A DNA stretch of 64,000 nt from Saururus chinensis (taxonomy: Eukaryota > Streptophyta > Magnoliopsida > Piperales > Saururaceae). The stretch spans positions 45,630,014 to 45,694,013 of the forward strand of contig CP141144.1 in the NCBI GenBank assembly GCA_035235625.1, read 5' to 3'. The translations under genes were made by a program, and so were the position numbers. Of this stretch, positions 45,443-56,034 are shown piece by piece (positions within the stretch are counted from its first letter, which is position 1; every line of letters begins with the position of its first letter). The notes below the pieces were generated by a model. That model saw only the letters and a list, made by a program, of their open reading frames with translations. It searched no databases and was not told where the DNA came from.

Positions 45443-46751
45443 TGTTGGATAATATGTCTGCATTGTGCTGGGCAGGCGCGGGATTGATTCGCCGCGATTT
45501 CGATCAACATGACAAGGGCAGGAGGATTAGAGGCAGGTGTATTGGGTTTTTGCCGCTGAAAATCGGTTGTTCTGATTTCATTTAGCGTCGTGGGTGGGAG
45601 AGATTAAAACTTCCTAATCCCTCCTGCCGGAAAAATTTGTGCCTTTCACTCGTCACAGAGGATCAGATCATTGAGGGCAGGAGATTAGCAACCTCTAGAG
45701 AGCAGGGATCAACCTTCAGATCGAGCAGTCTTTTAGGCAGAACCGAAGATTGGGTCCTCTGTTTGATAAAAAAGATTGGGTCCCCTGTGCGTAAGGGTAA
45801 GAATTTGGTAGTGTCTTTGATTAATGTGTTTGTTTGATTCATCTTTTTGTTTTTACTTTTTGTTACCAATTCTGGTTCTATTGGAATTGTGATTTTCTAC
45901 CTTGGGAGTCACTGACACAGGTCTTTGATTAATGTGTTTGTTTGATTCATCTTTTTATTTTCACATTTTTTACCAATTCCGGTTATATTGGAATTGTGAT
46001 TTTCAGCCTTGTAAGTTCACGTACAGTGTCTTTGATTAATATTTTTGTTGGAATTGTGATTTTCTACCTTGGGAGTCACTGACACAGGTCTTTGATTAAT
46101 GTGTTTGTTTGATTCATCTTTTTATTTTCACATTTTTTACCAATTCCGGTTATATTGGAATTGTGATTTTCTGCCTTGGGCATTAATAGGCCTCAAGTCA
46201 AAGGCCTGTTGTAATTCAATTTAGAATTTGGGTAAGCGCCTATTTCAATGCTTGTGGCTTGGATTAGGGCAGGCGGTGGTGAATAATTTGGATGATGCGC
46301 TCTCTTTTAAGACTCTTAGATTTGATTTCCATATTGATGGTGCAGTGGGCTTTAATCTCTTTTTTCTTTGTTAATTCAACTCATTATGTGGGCGTAGTTG
46401 ATATCTTATCTCTATTTTATACATAATCATATGATGTTTTCTTATTATCTGCTGCCTCTAATGGCTTGTGCTTCCATCAAGTTGATGTCTTTTTCAGTAA
46501 ACATGATACATGTATTGGTATACTGATCACTCATTTGGCATGCCGAACTAGATTTGTATCTAATAAATTTATTTAAAAGTTTTGTTTTATAATTGCCTAA
46601 TTTTCCTCCAGACGTTGATGTGTTGTCTGGTAATCTGATTTTCTTACTCTGCAGAGATGGAATATGATGAATAGAAATGCTTAATAAGCTTTATTTAAAA
46701 TGGAATTTCTAATCATCATCCTTTTCCTTTTCTTGCTTTTATATGTTATAG
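45443..46751 (+). other. Non-coding part of captured segment with tandem repeats
   Basis: No supported gene. 45811-46180 holds a tandem repeat; the rest is T-rich, intron-like sequence. Confidence 0.5.
45811..46180 (+). repeat. Tandem repeat of about 105-110 bases
   Basis: GTCTTTGATTAATGTGTTTG begins units near 45811, 45919 and 46089, with a shortened unit near 46027. Each full unit ends with CCGGTTATATTGGAATTGTG or a close variant. Confidence 0.85.
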
Positions 46752-46850
46752 CGGGGGTTAAAGAATCAGAAGGATTCACAAACCCCTGAGAAACAAGAAT
46801 ATGGTGAAAAGGTTATATGGACTTCACGACTCATTTTTGGAAAAGAAGAG
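46752..46850 (+). other. Possible orphan exon, 33 codons
   Basis: Bounded by ATAG and GTATTA. The 99 bases are an exact multiple of three and open in one frame, including EYGEKVIWTSRLIFGKEE. Without the copia insertion the frame would run through VLGIAVKVLT to a stop about 45 bases further, beyond 53934. The encoded family is not recognised. It may come from the same captured gene segment as the carrier exon, or from another source. Confidence 0.3.
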
Positions 46851-46861
46851 GTATTAGGTAT

Positions 46862-47697
46862 TGTTATTTTCTTACCTTTGCCTTGTTTATGGTTAGAAAT
46901 ATTACTAAAATGTTTATGATCGAATCAAGTAATCCGCTCTGTCCTTAAGACAGAATTCACCCTCCTTACTGGTGCTTAGGACTCGTGGGCGTCTGCCTCG
47001 CAGGATAAGACGATCAACCATATACCGTAGGAGTACCTCTAATACGGTACATGCAGCAAACCACAGTGAGTATGTTAACACAGAACAGAAAAATAAAACG
47101 AATGGAAATCCCAAATCTGATTTTAGTAGAAAGAGTTTTTCATGATTTTATAGAAAATCCCGTTGAAGACAACCTTTACCGTTCAAACGGATGCGTCCAT
47201 CCGTTAACGGACACATTCCTTAGTGAAAACAAACGGACTCATTTTGGTTAATAGAAAACCAACCGAACCAAATGAATTTGTCCCAAAAATATTATCTTGT
47301 TGAACCAACCCGACCCAACCCGGCTGGCCGTGCGTGCGAACCAAACCGAGCCGAGCCGGCCAGACGGTGGCGGCACGCGCGTGTGGGTTAGCCCACCTAG
47401 GTGCATTGGTCCAACATCTCTCTCTCCCACAAAAGTGGGTTGACCTAAGGGCCTAACATGAAAGGCCAAACTAAAGCCTTATATACTAACACCATCACCT
47501 TCACCTAGGCGATGTGGGACTATTTACTCATTCAACCAATTCTCATGTGATATTCTCATTCAATATGAAGTGGGCTTGGGCTCTCTCTACCAAATGGGCT
47601 TGACCCACTTAAGTAATATGGGCTTGACCCACATAACCATTATTATGCCCATCTAAATAATATGGGCTTAACCCATTAATAAGGCCCACTTCTAACA
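46862..47697 (-). repeat. 3' LTR of element C
   Basis: 836 bases, TGTTAGAAGTGGGCC...ATAACA on the minus strand. The polypurine-like CATGTGGGTGAT adjoins it inside the element. Confidence 0.95.
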
Positions 47698-48284
47698 ATC
47701 ACCCACATGAATGAAAATTGGCTGGATAACTATGCAAAACTATGCAGATAAACCGTGAAAGCAATATTGAAAAGATCATGCATAGGGGATAGCTAGCTTT
47801 TGGCTTTGAACCTTCCCTTGTGAAAACTATTGGGTCTACTGGCTAATCAGTGAACGTGATGTCTTAAACTGTTCAGCTGTTTGTGTAAACCAAGACAATA
47901 GAATTCACACAATCACTTCTCAGACACACTGTGGTTCTCATGATTGTGTTCATTTCGGCCCTGAACAAACCTGGTTTTCATGAGTGCTCTAGAAGATTTA
48001 GCCTTAAAATCCTCATAGAAGCGGCCCCTTCACACTCATATAGGTGATTCTCATTAGGAGTATCCAGCAATACCCCACTCGAACGAATTTAAGTTATAAG
48101 AACCATTAAAAGCAAAGCTTATCCTGCTGATTCACTTTGCAGGCATCACTATCTCATCATAGGAATGGGGACGAGATTTAATCTCAATAGTGATTCCCCT
48201 TTAATCCCCCACAATTCGGTTGTCCCCTTGAACCTAGATCTTGAGATCTCCAGTCAACAAGATTGGTTGCCATTATGGTGATTC
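47698..48284 (-). other. 3' untranslated region of element C
   Basis: Non-coding interval between RNase H and the 3' LTR. Nothing else recognised. Confidence 0.7.
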
Positions 48285-49801
48285 TTAAAGTATAAGCTTC
48301 AAGCCCATTCTCCTCGATGAACTGCTCACTTGTTCTTTGGTCAAACCCTTAGTAAGCGGATCAGCAATATTTTCTTTTGACCTAACATACTCAATGAAAA
48401 TTATTCCACTAGAGAGCAATTGCTTTATGGTATTGTGCCTCCGACATATATGTCGAGACTTACTATTATACAAGTTACTTTACTCCCTTCCTATAGCCGA
48501 TTGGCTATCACAATGTATGCAAATAGGTGGCACAGGTTTCTCCCACATTGGAATATCCTCTAAAAAATTATGAAGTCATTCAACCTCTTCACCTGCTCTA
48601 TCAAGCGAAATGAATTCAGATTCAATTGTGGATCGTGCTATGTATGTTTGTTTTGAGGATTTTCAAGACACTGCTGCACCTCCAAGAGTAAAGACATATC
48701 CACTTGTGGATTTGGAGTCTTTTGTATCAGATATCCAGTTTGCATCACAGTAATCCTCTAGTATAGCTAGATACCTAGTATAATGCAGCCCATAATTGAA
48801 GGTATATCTCAGATATTTAAGAACCCTGACTACAGCCTTCCAGTGGTCTGCCCCTGGGTTGCTACTAAATCTACTCAATTTACTCACTGAGTATCCTAGG
48901 TCTGGTCTCATACAATTCATAATATAATTGAGACTTCCAATAATTTGAGAATATTGAAGTTGTGATATGCTTTCACCCGTATTTTTGCTTAAGTGCAATA
49001 TCACATCCACAAGTGTTCTCGCTGGACGATTATTATTCTGATTAAATTTTTCTAATATTTTCTCAATGTAATGAGATTGAGATAATATATATCCATCAGA
49101 TGTTTTAGTGATTTTCATCCCGAGTATGACATCTACAACACTCATATCCTTCATGTCAAACTGTTTGTTCAACATCTTTTTTGTAGCTTTAATGATATCA
49201 TCATTGCTACCAATAATTATCATATTATCCACATATAAGCATACAATAACATAACCATCAGGTCTGTCTTTCACATAAACACATTTGTCACATTCATTGA
49301 TTTTGAATTCATTTAACATCATTATTTTATCAAATTTTTTATGTCATTGCTTAGGTGCTTGTTTAAGACCATAGAGAGATTAACAAGTCTACACACTTTG
49401 CTTTCTTGACCCGGTACAACAAACCCTTCAGGTTGTTGCATATAAATTTTCTCATGCAAGTCACCATTCAAGAATGCAGTTTTCACATCCATTTGATGTA
49501 TTTCAAGATTATACAAAACAGCAATAGCGATTAACATCCTAATGGAAGTTATCCTTGTGACAGGTGAATAAGTATCAAAATAATCATGACCTTCCTTTTG
49601 CTTGTATCCTTTGATAATAAGTCTAGCTTTATATTTGTCAATTGATCCATCAGCCTTCATCTTCCTCTTGAATATCCACTTATATCCTAGAGGTTTACTC
49701 TCTGGCGGTAGATCCACCAACTCCCAAGTATGATTTTGCATAATTGATTCAATTTCACTATTGACTACTTCCTTCCAATATTGTACTTCAAGAGATAACA
49801 T
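48285..49801 (-). pseudogene. copia reverse transcriptase and RNase H (element C)
   Basis: RT begins with the ALxGxEWxxA-like WKEVVNSEIESIMQNHTWEL, then YKWIFKRKMKADGSIDKYKARL, QMDVKTAFLNGDL and MQQPEGFVVPG. A frame change near 49375 disrupts the SLYGLKQ block. The catalytic box reads YVDN (near 49230) instead of YVDD, a change that should abolish polymerisation. RNase H follows ([19 protein letters not shown]), with a break near 48660 and a further piece at 48285-48473 (FIEYVRSKENIADPLTKGLT). Non-functional. Confidence 0.92.
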
Positions 49802-50242
49802 GGCTTCCTTAAAGCTTTAAGGCTCATTTTCCAACAAATAAGTTAGAAAGTCTGGACCGAAGAATTTTGATGTTCTAGCACGTTTGCTACGTCTAAGTTC
49901 ATCATCCTCTCCCTCTTGGTCTTCACTATTGTCCGTTTCAATATCCAAAGTTCTTTTAAGAGAACTTTCCTTTTGTGTAGAATTTCACGGAAAAATATTT
50001 TCAAAAAACGAAGCATTCCTAGATTTAATCACAGTATTGACATTTACATCAGGAATATCCGATTTATGAACAAAAAAGCGATATGTATTGCTATTATTGG
50101 CATAACCAAAGAATACACAATTAATGGTCTTTGGTCCAATTTTAATCCTCTTGGGATTAGGGACCACCACTTTTACCAAATACCCCCACATTTTTAAGAA
50201 TTTGTAGGAAGGCTTTCTACCTTTCCATAACTCATATGGTGT
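49802..50242 (-). pseudogene. copia integrase C-terminal region (element C)
   Basis: Contains the low-complexity linker after integrase, including the stretch (50191 down) MWGYLVKVVVPNPKRIKIGP, with VFFGYANNSNTYRF, which corresponds to the usual G-C-x-A-x-V ... K-C-x-F-x-G-Y domain. It joins integrase to RT. Broken by stops near 50240 and 49985. Confidence 0.8.
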
Positions 50243-51094
50243 TTACAAGGTTTTCTTATGAGGTATTTTATTGAGAATATAATTTGCTAAAAGCAATACT
50301 TCCCCCCACATGTTCTGGGGTAACCCAGAACTTAATAACATGACATTCATCATTTCTTTTAACGTTCTATTTTTCCTTTTAGCAACTCCATTTTGCTGAG
50401 GTGAATAGGGTGTCGTGGTTTGGTGTATGATACCATGTTTTGAATAAAAATCACCAAAAGGTAATTCATATTCCCCACCTCTATCACTTCTGAGAACTTT
50501 AATTTTCTTGCCAAGTTGATTCTCAACCTCTGTTTTATATAATATAAACATGTCAATGGCTTCATCTTTACTTCTCAACAAGTAAACATAACAATAACGA
50601 GTGCAATCGTCGATAAATGTAATAAAATAATTTTTACCTCCTCTTGTTTGAATAAGTTTTAAGTCACAGACATCACTGTGAATTAACTCAAGAGGTTCAG
50701 TACAACGCTCAATACTTTGGAAAGATTTCCTTGTTAATTTTGATTCTACACAAGTTTGGTATTTATGATTAAAGTCAATATTAAATTTAGGCAAATATTT
50801 CATATTAATCAATCTACGTAAAGCATCATAATTAACATGACCTAATCTACCATGCCACATATCGCATGACTCAATCATATACGATGAAAAAGTATTTGCA
50901 TTCTTAATAACAGAAATAGGTACAATAGTGTGTACATTGAGCTTAAAAAGCCCCTCATTTAAATACCCTTTGCCCATGTACATTTCACCCTTGGTCAAGA
51001 CAAATTTGTTAGACTCAAAAACCAACTTGAAGCCATTCTTGCTCAGCAAGGATCCAGACACTAAATTCTTTCGAATTTCTGAAACATGCAGCAC
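50243..51094 (-). CDS. copia integrase (element C)
   Basis: A 283-codon frame. The GAG-pre-integrase segment (MWHGRLGHVNYDALRRL and the C-x2-S/C knuckle) precedes the rve core: HSDVCD (first Asp), FIDDCTRYCYVY, SDRGGEY (second Asp), and YSPQQNGVAKRKNRT, where the catalytic Glu of NGVAERKNRT is Lys. The frame is open but the enzyme should be inactive. It is shifted from the gag frame at 51094-51118. Confidence 0.92.
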   Translation of the reverse strand: MLHVSEIRKNLVSGSLLSKNGFKLVFESNKFVLTKGEMYMGKGYLNEGLFKLNVHTIVPISVIKNANTFSSYMIESCDMWHGRLGHVNYDALRRLINMKYLPKFNIDFNHKYQTCVESKLTRKSFQSIERCTEPLELIHSDVCDLKLIQTRGGKNYFITFIDDCTRYCYVYLLRSKDEAIDMFILYKTEVENQLGKKIKVLRSDRGGEYELPFGDFYSKHGIIHQTTTPYSPQQNGVAKRKNRTLKEMMNVMLLSSGLPQNMWGEVLLLANYILNKIPHKKTL

Positions 51095-51117
51095 ATTGTT
51101 GAGTGTGAGCTCTTTGC

Positions 51118-52254
51118 CTAAGTCATCTCTAGCACTACCTTGCTAAGTCCTTCAACCTTTGCAATAGAGGAGTTGCCCATAAATAGTTGTTCACCATTCT
51201 CCACAGGCTGATAAGTATAGAACATCTTCCTATTAGAGCAAACATGATGAGTAGCCCCGGTGTCCACCCACCATTCACGAGCGTTCGTGACCAGGTTCAC
51301 TTTCGAAATAACAGCAGAAAGGTTGATATCATTCACATTGGTGGAGAGATTCTCCACTTCAGTCATGTGGGCCTGTGCCTTCTTCTTCTTGGAATCATCT
51401 TGTTTATTTAGTTTCTGACAATCCTTAGCCTTGTGGCCTATCTTGTCACACACGTAGCACTTGCCCTTGAATTTGGCTTTATTGGAGTCACTGTTTGACT
51501 GTCCAGCAGGATACTTCCTCTTCTTGTTGTTGAAGCTAGTGCCTTTATGCCCCTGTTCCACAACATTTACTTTAGCTTCTAGGCCATGGCCTTTGGTGTT
51601 CTTTTCAGAAGCTCGATTGTCCTCTTCAATCCTTAACCGCACAATCAGATCTTCCATATTCATCTCCTTTCTTTTATGCTTTAAGTAGTTCTTAAAATCC
51701 TTACAGGAAGGTGGTAATTTTTCAATTAGAGCTGCCACCTGGAAAGACTCACTTAAAGTCATTCCCTCTGCATGAATATCATGTAGGATAACTTGGAGGT
51801 CTTGAACTTGGCTGATCACAGTTTTAGAGTCCACCATTTTGAAGTCCAAAAATTTGCCGACCACGAATTTCTTCGTTCCAACATCCTCAGTTTTGTACTT
51901 CTTGTTTAAAGACTCCCACAATGCCTTAGCACTTTTTATTGAACTATACACATTATATAATGTGTTGTCCAACCCATTAAGGATATAATTACAGCATAAG
52001 AAATTTGCATGTTTCCATGCATCTATTGCCGCAACAGCCGTCTTGTCTTCCCTTTTCTCCTCAGTGAGAACGGGTACTTCCTCTTGAAGGAAGCGGGCTA
52101 AGTTCAATGTGGTGAGATAGAACAGCATTTTCTGCTGCCATCTTTTGAAATCTGCATCACTGAACTTTTCTAGTTTTTCCCCTTTAATTGGAAGAGGAGT
52201 AGGCACCGGAGTGGGAACAAGTACCGATGTCAAGTTGGTACCTTCAGCAGCCAT
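51118..52254 (-). CDS. copia Gag and protease start (element C)
   Basis: A 378-codon frame. The UBN2/retrotrans Gag region (FSDADFKRWQQKMLFYL, ALWESLNKKY, KFVVGKFLDFKMVDSK, LPPSCKDFKNYL) is followed by a basic linker and the CCHC knuckle CYVCDKIGHKAKDC. The protease has WWVDTGATHHVCS, where DTGA is the catalytic triplet region. Met at 52254 (MAAEGTNLTS) opens the frame. The frame breaks inside the protease/pre-integrase junction. Confidence 0.93.
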   Translation of the reverse strand: MAAEGTNLTSVLVPTPVPTPLPIKGEKLEKFSDADFKRWQQKMLFYLTTLNLARFLQEEVPVLTEEKREDKTAVAAIDAWKHANFLCCNYILNGLDNTLYNVYSSIKSAKALWESLNKKYKTEDVGTKKFVVGKFLDFKMVDSKTVISQVQDLQVILHDIHAEGMTLSESFQVAALIEKLPPSCKDFKNYLKHKRKEMNMEDLIVRLRIEEDNRASEKNTKGHGLEAKVNVVEQGHKGTSFNNKKRKYPAGQSNSDSNKAKFKGKCYVCDKIGHKAKDCQKLNKQDDSKKKKAQAHMTEVENLSTNVNDINLSAVISKVNLVTNAREWWVDTGATHHVCSNRKMFYTYQPVENGEQLFMGNSSIAKVEGLSKVVLEMT

Positions 52255-53096
52255 TTATGTTCCAAAGAACAGAAAATTAACTCAGTGTTAAAAAAAATTA
52301 GTGAATTTCGAAATTGATGCAGAACAGTGAATTTCGAAATACAGATACAGAACAGTAAATTTCGAAATCTATGCAAAACAGTGAATTTCGAAATACAGGT
52401 ACAGAACAGTGAATTTCAAAATCAATACACAAAGCAGTGATTTTCGAAATCGATGCACTGAACACTGAATTGCGAAATCTATGCACAAAACTCCCAGAAC
52501 AGTAACTTTACATGAAATTTATGTAAATAACAGTAATATATAAACTTTAAAATGATGAACAGTAACCTTCAGGAATTAATGAAGTTATACAAACTTCATT
52601 AATGCTCACACAAAACAGTAAATTTATGAACAGTAAACTCATGAAAAAGTTGCAAACAGTAAAGTTCAAAAATTAATGAACTGGAAACATTAGAAATTTA
52701 ACGTACTCAATAGTAAAATTTTAAACTTTACGCACAGAAGAGCGAAATTACAAAGAGTTACGCACAAACTTTGTAATTCCAAAAATTCTCACATAGAATG
52801 TAATTCTGAAAATTCTCACAGAGAAGGAAATGTTTTGAAAATTGCACGCACAGGATGAAAAAATTTCAAAATTTACATGTACAACAGAAACGTTTCAAAC
52901 ATTCACGTCCAGAATAGTATGATATAAGCATTAATAGCATGGTAAAATGATACCAGAAAATTTTTCCACTGTATTTTACGCATAGAAGTAAAAATATGTG
53001 CACAGTGAAGAAAATTTTCAAAATTTTACGTGGGGAATACTATTCTGCATGCATAACAATGAAATACGAAAATACATAGAAATTTTGTCTTAGGAT
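52255..53096 (-). other. Long leader of element C with tandem repeats
   Basis: An 840-base leader between the 5' LTR and gag. 52301-52488 is a tandem repeat of about 30 bases (AACAGTGAATTTCGAAAT plus ATGCA/ACAGATAC), seven imperfect units with a TTCGAA palindrome in most. The following 550 bases keep a weaker ACAGTAAA...ATTCT periodicity. Confidence 0.8.
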
Positions 53097-53934
53097 TGTT
53101 ATTTTCATATATTTGCCTTGTTTGTGATTAGAAATGTTACTAAAATATTTATGATCGAATCAAGCAGTCCGCTCTGTCCTTAAGACAAAATTTGCCCTCC
53201 TTACTGATGCTTAGGACTCGTGGGCGTTTACCTCTCAGGATAAGGCGATCAACCATATACCGTAGGAGCACCTCCAATACAGTACATGCAGCGAACCACA
53301 GTGAGTATGCTAACACAGAACAGAAAAATGAAATGGATGGAAATCCCAAATCTGATTTTATTAGAAAGAGTTTTTCATGATTTTATAGAAAATCCCGTTG
53401 AAGACAACCTTTCCCGTTTAAACAGATGCGTCCATTCGTTAACGGACACATTCCTTAGTGAAAACAAATGGACCCATTTTGGTTAATAGAAAACCAACCG
53501 AACCAAATAATTTTGTCTCAAAAATATTATCTTGTTGAACCAACCCGACCCGACCCGGCCGGCTGCGTGTGCGAATCGAACCTACCCGAGCTGGCCGGAC
53601 AACGACGGCGGCGGCGCACCCAGGTTAGCCCACCTAGGTGCATTGGTCCAACATCTCTCTCCCCTACAAAAGTGGGTTGGCCTAAGGGCATAACATGAAA
53701 GGCCAAACTAAAGCCTCATATACTAACACCATCACCTTCACCTAGGCGACGTGGGACTATTCACTCCTTCAACCAATTCTCATGTAATATTCTCATTCAA
53801 TATGAAGTGGGCTTGGGCTTTCTCTACCAAATGGGTTTAACCTACTTGAGTAATATGGGCTTGACCCACATAATCATTATTATACCCATCTAAATAATAT
53901 GAGCTTAACCCATTAATAATGCCCACTTCTAACA
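53097..53934 (-). repeat. 5' LTR of element C
   Basis: 838 bases, same ends as its partner. The inner flank on the minus strand reads ATCCTAAGACAAAATTTC, which is not the usual initiator tRNA-Met primer site. Confidence 0.95.
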
Positions 53935-54084
53935 GGTATCGCTGTTAAGGTATTGACTTGAGGGCTGATCTCAGTTTAGGTATTGAGTATCTCATTTGGG
54001 CAGACACTACCTTAATAGTAGTGTTAAGTTTGCTTTAAAAATCACCTGTATAGTATTGTGTTTTTGGATCTTTATCACAGCAGA
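53935..54084 (+). other. Right remainder of the captured segment
   Basis: Follows the right GGTAT. It continues the sequence interrupted by element C (joined to 46861) up to about 54085, where similarity to 24360 resumes. No gene beyond the short frame noted at 46752-46850. Confidence 0.4.
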
Positions 54085-54897
54085 GACGAATTAATGAGGT
54101 AATGATCGATGATGTGTTTGTGGGGTAGAAAAAGAAAACAGTTTTCACGCAACAACTATCTAGCCGTCCTTGAAATAGTTGCATAAAAGTTAATATGAGC
54201 CCGGGCTCTATGGGCCGTCGGATTTACATCCGATGGCCCATAATACTCATGGGTTTTATGAGTATTATAAACTCATGAGTAATATGGGCCGCCGGATGTA
54301 AATCCGATGACCCATAGAGCCTAGGCTCACATAGAGATATATGAGCCCGGGCTCATATAAACGGGACTCATATTTTTTAAAGGAGTATCGTTAATATGTG
54401 TCAGTGCATATAGGTTGGTGTATATTAGCCATGCTATCGGGCACATACTGGTCGTGCGATTAAGATTGGGCAACCACGATAATAGAGGCAGAAAACCCAT
54501 CTTCCCCTTTCGTTAAGTAGATCATTATCCACCGGCTGAGAATTGTTGGGGTGTTTTTTCAACTATTATATTTTAAAAAAATATTCTTCATTTCCTGGGT
54601 ATTTTAAAATTCATTTACAATTTTGGGTATTATTATCACCCATAAGAAAACCCACTTGAGTTGTAAAAAATAACCAAACTGCCCGCCTCCTTTCATTTCA
54701 TCTTTACCAAGTACCAACAGAAAAATGTTAAACCTCACTGCCAACATGAAAAATATTAAACCCCACTGCCAAACCCACAGTACCACAAATCAAGGACTAT
54801 GGGGCATACAGTGGGTTTGGCAGTTGGATTATTACTGCAGGAATAGCACTGCTCTTACCAACAACCCACTACCTCCCAAACCCCACCTCTGCCTTTG
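54085..54897. repeat. Upstream module IV, second copy
   Basis: Matches 24360-24975, interrupted by the fold-back element at 54197-54392. Confidence 0.8.
54197..54392. mobile_element. Fold-back MITE-like element with 8-base flanking repeat
   Basis: About 195 bases absent from the matching site near 24475. GTTAATAT flanks both sides. The arms of about 63 bases (54196-54258 and 54268-54330) are near-perfect inverted copies (GGCTCTATGGGCCGTCGGAT against ATCCGATGACCCATAGAGCC). A further 22-base perfect palindrome, core GAGCCCGGGCTC, lies near 54339-54360. An 8-base duplication would suit a hAT-type origin, but no hAT terminus was recognised. Confidence 0.7.
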
Positions 54898-55480
54898 CCT
54901 CTGAAGGTTCCAAGGGCTCACCCCCCTTTTCACAACCAAATAAACTAGTTGGAAAATGGTCCCAAAAAAATAAAAAATGGCATGATTGCATGATTTTTGG
55001 ATTCTTTTTGAAGCAAATTAGGGTGGTAGGAGCAACGTTGTTTCTTGGGATGTTCACCCTTGGAAGGTCTGAAAACCTTATTTAAGAGACGTGATCTTTG
55101 TATAGTTGAAAACTAATGAAGTCTCCAAATGGGTCCGAGAGGAGCTTGTGCAGCAGCTGCCATAGCTCTAGCTCAGGAATGTGGGGGACGACTTTTGGGA
55201 GTTATAGGATATTGCAGCTCTTGATTGAGTTGCACGCACGGTGAACACTTAGCTCTACTTTTAATTTGGTTTACATCAAAATTGATTGTAACATACAAAT
55301 CATGGAATGATTCCACCCAAGACCTCTCCCTCAACACTGAAAGAACTTGGCAACCTCCACACCACATATTGAATTGGCAGGTGAGTTGTACTAAACTCGT
55401 ATGAATTTTAGAAAAATGTACATAATTCTTATGTAACTTGTAAATATAAATCATGATGGGAGGCTCACGACACACTTCTA
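54898..55480. repeat. Upstream module III, third copy
   Basis: GGTTCCAAGGGCTCACCCCC onward matches 22335-22880 and 44350-44697, extending to CACACTTCTAT where the copia 5' LTR begins. Non-coding. Confidence 0.8.
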
Positions 55481-55485
55481 TGCGT

Positions 55486-56004
55486 TGTGAGTCCTATCAC
55501 GATGGGACTTGTCAAAGGGTAGTTTGGTCATTAAGCTTTGAGAATCCCTAATGATAAGCGTAAATCTAAGAGTCAAATATCAGGTGGTTATTGAAGATAG
55601 ATGTCCACAACGTAAAGGTGATTTGAGACCAAAAGAAAAGTGAATTTCGTGCCATATAAAACAGGGAGAAAAAGCCGTGACAAAAAAGAGGAGAAAATTG
55701 CCAACGAACCAGAGAAGAAAGAAGACCAACACACATAGCAAGGGAAGAAGAAATACAAGTTTTGTGAGATGAAGAATTTAGTAATTTCTTCTGTGTCTTG
55801 TGTGAGAGCATTGCTGAGTGTGATCTTTGTAATCCTCTTGTAATTGTTTCTCTATCTAGTGGAATTGTGTGATCCCATGGATGTAGGCAACAAGGCCGAA
55901 CCACGTAATTCCTTGTGTTCTTGTTTTATTTCGCGTTGGTAATCCTACAATCCTCTATTTCGCTGTGTGGGATTGTTTTTGCATTGACATTAGTAATCCC
56001 TACA
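55486..56004 (+). repeat. 5' LTR of element D
   Basis: Ends ...CCTACA two bases before the primer site. The start at TGTGAGTCCTATC (55486) is inferred from where similarity to module III stops. TATA box CATATAAAAC at 55653-55662. About 519 bases. Confidence 0.65.
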
Positions 56005-56006
56005 AT

Positions 56007-56018
56007 TGGTATCAGAGC
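56007..56018 (+). other. Primer-binding site for initiator tRNA-Met
   Basis: TGGTATCAGAGC, an exact match to the plant initiator tRNA-Met 3' end complement. Confidence 0.9.
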
Positions 56019-56034
56019 TTCGGGTTAGGAGGAG

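Larger units (their letters stand above)
46862..53934 (-). mobile_element. Complete Ty1/copia retrotransposon with target-site duplication (element C)
   Basis: A 7.07 kb element flanked by GGTAT at 46857-46861 and 53935-53939. The LTRs are 46862-47697 and 53097-53934. On the minus strand the order is 5' LTR, a long repetitive leader, gag/protease, integrase, reverse transcriptase, RNase H and 3' LTR, the Ty1/copia order. Over a stretch of about 250 aligned LTR bases I counted 15 differences, so the copy is not recent. The frames carry several shifts, and both the integrase and RT active sites are changed, so it cannot move by itself. Confidence 0.95.
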
